Below, piece by piece: positions 10,291 through 20,054 of a DNA stretch of 52,826 bases. Source of the DNA: Gracilibacillus boraciitolerans JCM 21714 (GTDB lineage Bacteria > Bacillota > Bacilli > Bacillales > Amphibacillaceae). Below the pieces are notes generated by a model. The model saw only the letters and a program-made list of their open reading frames with translations, did no database searches and was not told where the DNA came from. Every line of letters starts with the position of its first letter. Within the stretch, counting starts at the first letter, position 1. The position numbers and the translations under genes are program-made. The stretch is taken from positions 1 through 52,826 of the forward strand of contig NZ_BAVS01000021.1 in assembly GCF_000521485.1 (NCBI RefSeq), written 5' to 3'.

Positions 10291-11848
10291 ATTTTTTGGA
10301 AAATTTTAATTGCCTCTGTTTTTCAATATACCAAAACTTATTTGTTGCAAGTATCTGCAAATAAAATTATTCAGAAGATGCGTAATGATGTGTTTAGACA
10401 TATTGAAGAATTACCTATGCAATACTTTGTTAATCGACCAGCCGGTAAGATAGTTGCACGAGTAACGAATGATACGGAAGCGATCAAAGAATTATATGTG
10501 AAGGTACTGAAAACCTTTGTGAATGGGTTTATCTACATGACAGGTATTTTTATCGCGCTATTCTTACTGAATACAACTTTGGCGAGTATCTGTCTGGTGC
10601 TTGTTCCCCCCCTGCTCTTCGTCTGGATGAAACTTTATAAAAAATATGCAAGCAATTATAATGAAGTGATTCTTACTACCAATACAGATATTAATCGATC
10701 GATTAATGAGTCAATTCAAGGAATGCCAATTATTCAGGCATTTCGACGTACAAAAAAAACACAAGATGAATTTGAAGTATTGAATAATCGTCAATTTACT
10801 TACCAAAAGAAATTAATTGTGTTCAATGCTTTAACTTCCTTTAACCTGGTCAACGCCATCCGCGGGCATTGCATTTGTAGCATTTATCTTGTTTTTCGGC
10901 TCTGCTTCCTTATCTGGTGAAAGTATAATTACTGCTGGAGTACTATAAGCTTTTGTCGATTATCTTACTCGTTTATTTGAGCCTGTTATGCAAATCGTTA
11001 ATCAGCTGCCACAGTTAGAACAAGCAAGAGTTGCCGGAGCGCGAGTTTTTGAGTTATTGGATGAAGATGGTGAGGAAATCCCTTCAATAGCGTCAACATC
11101 GATCAAAGGTGACGTTAAATTTGTAGATGTTGATTTTGCATATGACGATACTGACTACATTTTACATCAAATCAATTTTCATATTTAGCGAGGGCAAACT
11201 GCTGCACTTGTTGGACATACCGGTTCAGGGAAAAGTTCCATTATGAATCTGTTATTCCGCTTTTATGATCCGCAAAAAGGTGTTATTAAAATTGATGATA
11301 CCAATATCTCTAGCTTGTACAGACAGAAAGCGAGAAAAAATATTGGAATTGTATTACAGGATCCATTTATTTTTACCGGTACCGTGCTATCTAATATTAC
11401 GTTAAATGATCCTTCGATCACTAGAGAGAAGGCAATTGCTTCCTTAAAAGCTGTTGGTGCCGATTAATTTATCGAAAAACTACCGAAGCAATACGACGAA
11501 GCCGTTGGAGAAAATGGAAGTGAGTTTTCTACAGGTCAGCGTCAGTTACTGTCATTCGCCAGAGCATTAGCATTTGAACCAAGCATTCTCATTCTTGATG
11601 AAGCAACTGCCAACATCGACACAGAAACAGAAGGACTTATTCAAGAAGCAATGAAGGTATTGGCAAAAGGTAGAACAATGCTAGTAATTGCCCATCGCCT
11701 TTCTACGATTCAGCACGCTGATCAAATTATTGTGTTAGAGAGAGGAACTATTATTGAAAAAGGAACACACCACGAATTGTTACAACAATACGGTAACTAT
11801 TATCAAATGTATAAAATGCAGCAAGGTACTACTGTTATCGCATTGTGA
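10290..11848 (+). pseudogene. Decayed ABC exporter (half-transporter, YheH/YheI type)
   Basis: Remains of a fused membrane-ATPase exporter. The reading begins inside a membrane helix (FQYTKTYLLQVSANKI), so roughly the first 70-90 residues are missing, and it abuts the preceding terminator. Recognisable parts: membrane domain, Walker A GHTGSGKSS (about 11214-11238), signature STGQRQLLSFARAL, Walker B ILILDEAT, and H-loop VIAHRLST. Lesions: one extra base near 10862 (GGG for GG), in-frame stops at 10946 (TAA), 11186 (TAG) and 11465 (TAA), plus the 5' truncation. Multiple unrelated lesions mark a true pseudogene, unlike the single-run frameshifts elsewhere in the window. A partner half-transporter, expected for this heterodimeric family, is not present here. 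Confidence 0.9.
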
Positions 11849-12203
11849 GAAAACTTAGATAGATTTTAAAATTGTGTTTTAATACTTTTAAGTGATCTAA
11901 ATAAACTTATATTGATCAAATCCTTTCTGATTGCGTCGGAGTTTTCATTGATATCTGCTTTTTACGAGGAAATCCTCTTGTCTCACGATCGACTTTTCAT
12001 CGATAAATCAGTTATAAATTATAACCGTCTGTCACATTCAAAAATAGGCGGTTTCTTTCTTGTTATATTATTATAAACACTGTCAAAAAAATTTTATCTA
12101 GAAACTTATTTATATTTTAAACTTTCAACTTAGTTTTTCGACTGTACAAAGTAGCCTTTGATCAGTTATACTAATGATGGAATCTATCTAAGGAGGAAAT
12201 TTT
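11849..12203. other. Intergenic region, no gene seen
   Basis: AT-rich spacer of about 355 bases between the ABC pseudogene and the GH43 gene. It holds a small hairpin (GAGGAAATCCTC near 11966) and an imperfect terminator-like stem at about 12021-12056 (AACCGTC with GGCGGTT). An AAGGAGG box for the next gene lies at about 12190. No coding signal was seen on either strand. Confidence 0.5.
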
Positions 12204-13190
12204 ATGAGTAAACAATCCAAACAAAATGAAGCATTAGTAACACATATTTATACAGCTGATCCCTCTGCCCATGTATTTGACGGAAAAATTTACATCTATC
12301 CATCACACGATTTAGAGCATGATGGTGAATCTTTTGATGATGGCTCTCAATATGCAATGGAAGATTATCATGTTTTTTCAATGGAAAATGAAAGCGCTCC
12401 AGTTGAGGATCATGGTGAAGTTCTTCATGTCAAAGACATTCCCTGGGCAAGCCAGCAGTTATGGGCACCAGATGCAGCATACAAAAATGGTAAGTATTAT
12501 TTAATCTATCCCGCAAAAGATTATGATGGAATCTTTCGAATTGGCATTGCCACTAGCGAAAATCCTGCTGGACCATTCGCACCTGAAAAAAGCTATATTC
12601 CTGGCAGCTTTAGCATTGATCCTGCTGTATTAGTGGATAATGATAATAAGGCCTTTTGTTATTTCGGTGGACTATGGGGTGGTCAATTAGAGCAATGGCA
12701 AACAGGCAGCCATAATCCAAACGGTAAGGAACCTGCACCAGACCAACCAGCATACGGACCACGCATCGCAGAATTTAAGGAAGATATGCTGTCATTTAAA
12801 GAAGAATCAAAAGAAATATCGATTATCGATAATGAGGGTAATCCTATTCTTGCTGGTGACGAGGATCGGCGATTTTTTGAAGGAGCTTGGGTCCATAAAT
12901 ATAATGGGCGTTACTATCTATCGTATTCTACTGGAACCACTCACAAAATCGTATATGCAGTAGGTGATAATCCTTATGGACCCTTTGAATTCAAAGGTAC
13001 CATCTTAAATCCTGTTATTGGCTGGACTACCCATCATTCTATTCTAGAATTCAATAAAAAATGGTATCTATTTTACCATGATGCTTCTTTATCAAAAGGG
13101 ATCAATCATCAACGTTCGATTAAATTTACAGAAATTGAGTATGATGAGGCAGGAAATATCCAAACAATCAACCCTTATGAAAACACTTAA
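12204..13190 (+). CDS. Glycoside hydrolase family 43 (arabinosidase/xylosidase type)
   Basis: 328 residues with no signal peptide, so predicted cytoplasmic, acting on imported oligosaccharides. The five-bladed beta-propeller pattern is visible as repeated aromatic strands (GKIYIYPSHD, GKYYLIYPA, GRYYLSYSTG, KKWYLFYHD). Likely catalytic residues: Asp in TADPSA near the N-terminus (base), Asp in SIDPAVL (pKa modulator) and Glu in FFEGAW (acid), the three carboxylates known for GH43. Specificity (alpha-L-arabinofuranose or beta-D-xylose) cannot be read from sequence. The start is backed by AAGGAGG eight bases upstream. No sugar transporter or regulator is adjacent, apart from the dead ABC gene, which is an exporter type. 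A repeat-type hairpin terminator follows. Confidence 0.85.
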   Translation: MSKQSKQNEALVTHIYTADPSAHVFDGKIYIYPSHDLEHDGESFDDGSQYAMEDYHVFSMENESAPVEDHGEVLHVKDIPWASQQLWAPDAAYKNGKYYLIYPAKDYDGIFRIGIATSENPAGPFAPEKSYIPGSFSIDPAVLVDNDNKAFCYFGGLWGGQLEQWQTGSHNPNGKEPAPDQPAYGPRIAEFKEDMLSFKEESKEISIIDNEGNPILAGDEDRRFFEGAWVHKYNGRYYLSYSTGTTHKIVYAVGDNPYGPFEFKGTILNPVIGWTTHHSILEFNKKWYLFYHDASLSKGINHQRSIKFTEIEYDEAGNIQTINPYENT

Positions 13191-13219
13191 TCTTCTAAAA
13201 TATAATAAAAATTCTGAAA

Positions 13220-13318
13220 CAAGAGTATATTGATAAAAATGAAATCCGAATGATATGCGAATTCTGCAATTAGAATTCTTTATTATTCGGATTTTTTAAT
13301 TGCATAATAGGAATACAA
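13220..13318 (+). repeat. Dispersed hairpin repeat, copy 1, serving as terminator
   Basis: An imperfect inverted repeat starts ATCCGAATGATATGCGAATT at 13244 and ends with ATTCGGAT at 13292, followed by T6 and AATTGCATAA. The same unit occurs at about 41258-41345 and, reversed, at about 33331-33455. Here it follows the GH43 stop and can act as its terminator. Confidence 0.75.
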
Positions 13319-13417
13319 TGTTCCCTAACTTATGAGGTAACAATAAAATGTTATTACTGCATAACCATCGCCCCCCCACTCGTCAGCTTCCATTTCAACG
13401 GTTTTTCTAATATAGAT

Positions 13418-13621
13418 CTAAGTAACACTCATATATATCACAAGTGCAATGATTGAACCAAATATAGCTATTAAATAGATCATGGTAAGTCTCTTCACTT
13501 GAGGTTTAGTTTCTTCATCATAATTTGCATCACTTCTGCCAAGCTGCTTCACAGTCAGAATTAAAGCAATGATACTAACAATTAGTGCCAAAATAATATA
13601 TACATACACATTTATATCCAC
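13418..13621 (-). CDS. Small two-helix membrane protein, unknown
   Basis: 67 residues with two hydrophobic segments (about residues 5-24 and 45-65) separated by a charged loop (KQLGRSDANYDEETKPQVKRL). An AGGAGG-type box lies upstream of the ATG on the minus strand (CCTCCT near 13629 on the plus strand). I do not recognise a family. A C7 run lies just downstream at 13371. It is isolated between the GH43 and pyruvate oxidase genes. Confidence 0.6.
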   Translation of the reverse strand: MDINVYVYIILALIVSIIALILTVKQLGRSDANYDEETKPQVKRLTMIYLIAIFGSIIALVIYMSVT

Positions 13622-13825
13622 ACTATAGCCTCCTATACTTTCACTTTTATTATTTAATATTTCACTATTTAACGCCTATTAAACATCTGGCATACATACC
13701 AAATACAATACACTATTACTGATTTTGACTAACATTACAATTGTGTGTTTATCCTATAAAAAGACGGGTAGAGAATTATAGAAATTTAGGAAACCAATTT
13801 ATCTATATCACAGGAGTTGTTAGGA

Positions 13826-15543
13826 ATGAAAGCATCAGAAGCAGTAATAGAAACCTTACAAGAGTGGAATGTGAATCATGTTTATGGATATCCCGGTGAT
13901 TCCGTCAACAATTTAATCGAAGAACTTCGACATTCAAAAAACGATATTTATTTCATTCAAGTTAGACACGAAGAAGTCGCTGCCCTCGCAGCATCAGCAG
14001 AAGCGAAATTTACAAATAATGTTGGTGTTTGTGTTTCTATTGGTGGACCTGGGGGGGCGATTCATTTGTTAAATGGGATGTACGATGCCAAAGCAGATGG
14101 AGCTCCAATGGTGGTAATTACAGGTCAAATTTCTGATTACTTACTCGGTACCGATAATTTTCAGGAGGTCAATTTGGAAAGACTGTTCGATGATGTAGCG
14201 GTATTTCATCACCGGGTTACTTCTGGTGAGCAGATGGCTCCATTGATAAAACAAGCATTTAGAGAAGCATCAAATAAGAAAGGAGTAGCAGTTCTTACGG
14301 TACCTGATAATATATTTAAAGAATCAATTAAAAAAACGCCTTTACGTTCTTCAGTCAAACCCGAATATACTCTTTTTCCTGATAAAGAAAGCATTAAGCA
14401 AGCAGTCAGCCTTATACAAAAGGCAAAAAAACCAGTTATTTTAGCAGGAAAAGGGGGGGCACTCAAAGCAAGAACAGAACTAGCAGAATTTGCTGAAAAA
14501 ATTGCAGCTCCCGTTGTGGTTTCCTTACGAGGTAAGGGAGTATTGCCAGATGAACATCCATTAAACCTCGGAAACCTTGGTCAAATTGGAACCAAACCAT
14601 CCTATGAAGCGATGCATGAAGCAGATTTATTATTATTAATCGGAACATCTTTCCCATATCGAGAATTTCTACCGGAAAGTGCCCCAGCCATTCAACTTGA
14701 TATCAATCCGAATAATATAGGAAAATGGTATCCTGTTGACGTCGGATTAATCGGATCCGCCAAAGAGGTATTATTTCGTTTTAATGAACAACTCTCCTAT
14801 AAAAATGATCGAGAGTTTCTTAGAGCCTGTCAGGAGAATATGCAGAACTGGTGGAAACATATCGAAGACATCGTTACAACAAAAAGAGATAAACTCCAGG
14901 GACCGGATGTCCTGCATACTTTAAATCGTTATATAGAAGACGATGCGATATTATCAGTCGATGTAGGAAATATAACTGCCTGGACAGCTCGCTTTTTAAG
15001 AATGAAAAATCAGCAGTTTATCATCTCGAGCTGGTTAGCCACAATGGCTGTGGTTTACCAGGAGCAATTGCAGCCAAATTAAATGAACCGGATAAGCAAG
15101 TGGTTGCCATTTGTGGAGATGGTGGCTTTTCAATGGTGATGCAGGATTTTTTAACCGCTGTGAAGTATCAATTGCCAATGACCATTATCATTCTAAATAA
15201 TGAAAAACTAGGCATGATTAAATATGAACAAGAATTAATTGGAAATATCCCTTATGAGACTGACTTAGAAAATGTTAATTTTGGCAAATTCGCCATTACT
15301 TGTGGAGGAAATGGTTTTCATGTCAATAGTGTGGAGGAATTAGAAGCTGCTTTAAAAGCTGCCAAAAATCAACAACTTCCAACCATCATTGATGTTGAAA
15401 TTGAAGATCGTGCCCCACTGCCAGGAAAAATAGAATGGGATCAAGCTTTTTCTTACTCTAAACACCTTTGGAAAAAATTAGTGGAAAATGAAAGAGAATG
15501 GGATATGCCCCCACTAAAAACAATTCTTAAGCGATTGTTTTAA
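13826..15543 (+). CDS. ydaP: Pyruvate oxidase / thiamine-diphosphate enzyme, YdaP-like (one frameshift)
   Basis: ThDP- and FAD-dependent enzyme of the acetolactate synthase/pyruvate oxidase family, about 573 residues, like YdaP/PoxB, which convert pyruvate to acetate and CO2 with electrons passing to quinone or oxygen. Seen: YGYPGDSVN, the activating Glu in RHEEVAALAA, and the ThDP motif starting GDGGFSMVMQDF and ending ILNN. Two G7 runs give GGPGGAIHL and AGKGGALK, each with one residue more than the family usually has. The frame breaks near 15048: LATMAVVYQE should read on as MGCGLPGAIAAK, consistent with one G lost after ATG. The start at 13826 has AGGAG nine bases upstream. It sits 14 bases before cytochrome oxidase subunit II, so it probably feeds electrons to that respiratory chain. 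Confidence 0.85.
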
Positions 15544-15557
15544 GGAGCTTTATAAAA

Positions 15558-16267
15558 ATGAGAGTATTAAAAAATGTATTTTTTATAACCACTTTGATTA
15601 GTTTGCTGAGCGCCTGTGACATTCGAGTCCTAAATCCCAAAAGTGACACTGCTAGTACGCAAACCGATTTAATTCATTTTAGCTTCTTAATTATGTTGCT
15701 CGTTTTAATTACGGTCTTCGTCTTACTTTTTCTTTTTGTAAGAAAGTATCGTGATATCAGTGGTCGTCATGACCAACCCGTACAAACAAAAGGTAATAAA
15801 AAACTAGAATGGACATGGACAATTATCCCGATAGTATTGCTTACCATCCTGGCAGTACCAACCGTAATTGTAACCTATTCGCAATCGCCAAATAGTGAAG
15901 CACACGAAAAAGATACAAAGGATACCGTTCATATTCAGGTGAAAGCAGAGCAATTTTCGTGGTCGTTTGTTTATGACAATGGCAAGGTTTCTCAAGATGA
16001 ATTGTACCTTCCTAGTGATAAAACCATTGTATTTCATCTTCAGTCAAACGATGTTATTCACTCCTTCTGGGTCCCATCTCTGGTGGAAAAGTCGATGTTT
16101 TGCCACATAAAGAAAACACAATGGAAATCAAAGGGATAGAAACAGGAACATACCAAGGAAAATGTGCTGAATTTTGTGGCACTGACCATACAAAAATGAG
16201 ATTCACCACGCATGTGGTAACAGAAAATGAATTTAATAGTTGGCTAGATAAAAAGTCTAACAAGTGA
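15558..16267 (+). CDS. ctaC: Cytochrome c oxidase subunit II, CuA lipoprotein (one frameshift)
   Basis: About 237 residues. An N-terminal lipobox (LLSAC) implies lipid anchoring, followed by two membrane helices and a cupredoxin domain. CuA ligands are visible: His in IHSFWVPSL and the CAEFCGTDHTKM set (two Cys, His, Met). No C-terminal cytochrome c domain is present, unlike B. subtilis CtaC, suggesting a ba3/aa3-like rather than caa3 form. The frame slips at about 16080: SLVEKSMF should read SL-GGKVDVLPHKENT, consistent with one G lost from a GGG run; the second frame continues to the TGA at 16265. The next gene starts 14 bases downstream. CuA separates it from quinol oxidase subunits (QoxA). 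Confidence 0.85.
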
Positions 16268-16280
16268 AAGAAGGGTTTAC

Positions 16281-18795
16281 GTGACTATTGATTTATCTAA
16301 CTTTAACTTATATCAGAACTCAGATGTAATAGTTGCCTGGGTTTTTTCACTTATTATAGGAGCAGGGCTATTCTATTATTTGACCAAAAAGAAAAAATGG
16401 GGGGGGCTCATAATAGATTACATTACCACAACCAATCATCGTAAAATTGGTATTATGTATTTGCTGAGTGGAGTCATATTTTTCTTCCGCGGTGGAATAG
16501 ACGCTTTACTGATTCGGACACAGCTAGCAGCACCTCAGCTTGATTTCTGGGTTTTTCAACAAGATAAATATAATGGTTTGTTTACCACACATGGAACGAT
16601 CATGATCTTCTTTGTAGCAATGCCATTGTTAATTGGTTTGATGAATGTTGTTGTACCATTGCAAATCGGAGCAAAAGATCTTGCATTTCCTATAATGAAC
16701 TCAGTAAGTTTTTGGCTGTTTTTTAGCGGGGGCAGTCTTATTTAATGTGTCTTTCTTTCTAGCCTCACCTGCAAATGCCGGTTGGACAGCATATACACCA
16801 TTAAGTACAGATACCTTTACAGCAGGACCTGGTAACAGTTTTTACATATTTGGTATCCAATTATCTGGTATCGGCACCATGCTTACAGCGATTAATATGC
16901 TGATTACCATTATTCGCTTTAGGGCACCGGGAATGAAATGGTTCCGTATGCCTTTATTTGCCTGGAGTACACTTATTACCTCTGTTTTGATTGTTATTGC
17001 TTTCAGTGCATTATCCGTTGCATTATATTTGCTTATGTTTGATCGATTATTCGACACAAGCTTTTTTGGTGGAGATCAGGGGGAATCCCGTCTATTGGCA
17101 GCATTTATTTTGGATATTTGGTCATCCAGAAGTATATGTACTGGCTATACCAGCCTTCGGGATCTTTTCCGATGTCATCTCAAACTTTTCCAAGAAAATT
17201 ATTTTCGGCTATTCGTCTATGGTTCTATCCATTATTTTAATCGGCTTTTTAGGCTTTATGGTATGGGTACATCATATGTTCACCGTTGGATTAGGCCCCC
17301 TTCGTCAATACCTTCTTTGCTATTTCGACGATGATGATTGCTATTCCAACCGGAATTAAAGTGTTTAACTGGTTATTTACCATCAAGGGTGGAAGAATTC
17401 AATTAACTGTTCCAATGCTATTTGCGATTGGTTTTATTCCTTCCTTTGTTATGGGCGGTGTGACGGGAGTTATGCTATCAATTCCTGCAGCTGACTTTCA
17501 GTTTCATGACAGCTACTTTGTGGTTGGCCATTTTCATTACACGATACTTGGTGCAACTGTTTTAGGCATTTTTGCTGGTATTTATTATTGGTATCCAAAA
17601 ATAATAGGGAAGCAATTACATGAAGGATTAGGTAAATGGCACTTCTGGTTATTTATTATTGGTTTTCATTTAACCTTTTTACCGATGCATTTTTCCGGTC
17701 TTCAGGGGATGCCGCGCCGTGTTTACACATACCTGCCCGAAGATGGTGTGTTTTTATTTAATGCCATCAGTACAATTGGTGCATTTATGATGGGGGATTG
17801 CGATGCTGTTTTTCGCTTGGAATATATATAGAACACATCGGTCAGAGCAGCATGTTACAGCAGATCCGTGGGATGGCCGGACGTTAGAATGGACAGTACC
17901 TTCTCCCCCCCCACCCGAGGATATATTTACACCTGCACCGGTTGTCGAAAGTCTGGATCCTTTATGGAATGCCAAGGAGAACAAACAATCGATAACAACT
18001 ACATCAAATAGCAGACCTGATCCAGTCTCTACTACAAGTTTTTTACCTGTTATACTTGCTGTGATTTTGTTTCTGTTTTGTTTCACCATGATTTACAAAT
18101 GGTTTATAGCGAGCATATTCTTTGGACTTGCAGCTCTTGTAACCCTAATATTCTTTTCCTGGCAGGATAAAAGAATAGAAATCTATCAAAAGAAAAATTT
18201 AAAAAAGGAAGATTTAAGGACTTTGTTGAAGGATAAGCGATTAGGATTTTTCTGGTACCTGGTAATCGATGCAACGATGTTTATTATCCTGTTTGCCACC
18301 TATTTTCTATTTACACCTGGAGGAAATGATCCACATCCTTCTGAGGTATTTGAAGCACGGTCACTTATTATTGCTTCTATTTTCTTACTAACCAGCAGTT
18401 TAACGCTTTACATTAGTGAAAAAGGGATGGCAACCAACAATTATAAGAAATTTAACATTGGTATTCTCCTAACCTTTATTCTTGGTTTATTATTTATTGG
18501 GTCTTCTGTCCACGAATTTTATAAATATTGGCAGGAAGGTTATACAATTTCAACAAATGTTTTTCTTTCTTCTTTTTATGTGTTAGTAGGTTATCACGCG
18601 GCACATGTTTTGTTCGGACTGGGCTGGATATGTCAGGTTTACTTTCAACGTAAAGTCAAAAAAATTCCAGATTTTCTCTACTATGAGAAACACACTATTT
18701 TTCAATATTATTGGCATTTTGTTGATGTGATCTGGATTTTAATCATAGTTATTGTGTATCTACCTACTTATTATAATGGAGGCGAAGAATCATGA
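16281..18795 (+). CDS. ctaD: Fused cytochrome oxidase subunits I+III (four frameshifts)
   Basis: Reconstructed protein of about 838 residues: a haem-copper oxidase subunit I followed, without a stop, by a subunit III domain. Subunit I motifs: TTHGTIM (low-spin haem His), [17 protein letters not shown] (CuB His and cross-linked Tyr), [10 protein letters not shown] (CuB His pair) and [12 protein letters not shown] (haem ligands). A proline-rich linker ([10 protein letters not shown]) leads to the subunit III part ([30 protein letters not shown]). Breaks are single-base gains at G5 16728-16732, C5 17296-17300 and G5 17792-17796, plus a change of two fewer or one more at G5 17079-17083; the net shift agrees with the total length. 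GTG start. Overlaps the next gene by ATGA. Confidence 0.85.
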
Positions 18796-19777
18796 TGGAA
18801 CAATGGATTATCATAGTATTAATAGCTTTACTTTTATTAATTACTTTTGTCCCTGGCGTGTTAGCTTTACGAATATACTTCCATGACAATAAGCAGAAAG
18901 AACATTCTGTACTGCGAAACTATCCTTTACTTGGCATGATGAGATATATAATAGAAAAAATGGGTCCAGAGTTGCGACAATATTTATTTTATAACGATAG
19001 AGAAGGCAGACCATTTAACCGAAAAGAATTTGAATATGTAGTAAAAGCAGGTAAATATAACACGAGCATGTTAGGATATGGTGCTGAACGCGACTTCGAG
19101 AAGGATGGTTTATATCTTGTCAATAGTATGTTTCCTGCACTAAGTGAAGAATTAAAGATGGATACAACTAAGAAACTGCAAACGCATCTCTATCATATTG
19201 ATCAGGAAAAACTTTTAATCGAAAAGAACATCGCACCCAAGCAGAAATAAACGCTGCCTATTTATCAGACGAAGAAAGTGTTGTTATTGGTGAACATACT
19301 TCTCATCCTTTTCAATTAAAAGGATTAATTGGTCAATCGGCCATGAGTTATGGTTCATTAGGTGAAAATGCTATTACAGCATTATCAAAGGGACTAGGAA
19401 TGGCTGGTGCTACATGGATGAACACCGGCGAGGGAAGTGTTTCACCATACCATCTGTAGGGTGATGTAGACATCATCATGCAAATCAGTGCTGGTTTATT
19501 TGGAGTCAGAGATGAGGATGGAAATTTCTCACAGGTTTGTCATACCAACACATGCCCTGTTGGGGTAGCCACCACAGATAAGAAGCTCCAAGAAGCTTTA
19601 GCTATTGACGAAAAAAAATACCGTGCAGCTAATTATCTGGTAACATTAAGACAGGATCTATTTAATTTAGCGGCTGTCGCTGGTTTAGACAGTCCTACTA
19701 AATTTACACGTGAACATATCGTTTATCATTCGATGTTTAAAGAATATGTCAAAAGAGAAGAAAAAATAGAAAGTTAG
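18792..19777 (+). pseudogene. Gutted glutamate-synthase-like FMN protein (YerD type)
   Basis: The start matches the YerD-like ferredoxin-dependent glutamate synthase family (about 525 residues in B. subtilis): an N-terminal membrane helix, then PLLGMMRYIIEKMGPELRQY. Damage: a frame change near 19248 (after the stop at 19248-19250 the protein continues as NAAYLSDEESVV), an in-frame TAG at 19457 (SPYHL-stop-GDVDIIMQ), and a large internal deletion at about 19530, where GVRDEDGNFS is joined directly to QVCHTNTCPVGVATTD. In relatives roughly 170 residues lie between these, including most of the FMN-binding barrel. The gene overlaps the oxidase gene by ATGA, so it was once translated with it. It cannot be functional as read. 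Confidence 0.85.
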
Positions 19778-19901
19778 TGAACAAACACTTAGTCAATACT
19801 TTATTACAGTAATGAACAGGGTTATCGTTATTGAATATTCACCTATCTTTAATTTTTGTTTCTTTTAGTAATATAGTAGTGAAAATAGATTTAATAAAAG
19901 C

Positions 19902-19940
19902 GGCTGAAAACCCTGGATAATAGGATTTTCAGCCTCTTAT
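19902..19940 (+). terminator. Terminator-like hairpin
   Basis: Stem GGCTGAAAA / TTTTCAGCC with a short loop, followed by a T-rich stretch. It ends the oxidase operon region. On the minus strand it lies just beyond the decayed tRNA copy, as the equivalent hairpin does beyond the intact tRNA at 30932-31004. Confidence 0.7.
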
Positions 19941-19947
19941 TTTTAAA

Positions 19948-19997
19948 TGATTCCGACTGGTCCCGATCAAACGATCTCTGTCCTGTCAAGATAAAGC
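19948..19997 (-). pseudogene. Decayed 3' half of tRNA-Val (possible att remnant)
   Basis: From GATTCCGACTGGTC to about CTGTCAAG, this stretch matches the 3' half of the tRNA-Val at 30932-31004 at roughly 80% of positions (identical first 14 bases, then scattered, mostly transition-type changes). It begins with the same ATGATTCCGACTGGT as the real tRNA and lies in the same orientation. The similarity ends just 5' of the anticodon stem; the D arm and 5' acceptor strand are absent. It lies directly beyond the pullulanase gene, at the far edge of the glycogen block. Confidence 0.75.
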
Positions 19998-20054
19998 GTT
20001 GATATTATTTATTTTCATATAACACTTACATCTCTGATTTAAAATTGTACTACT

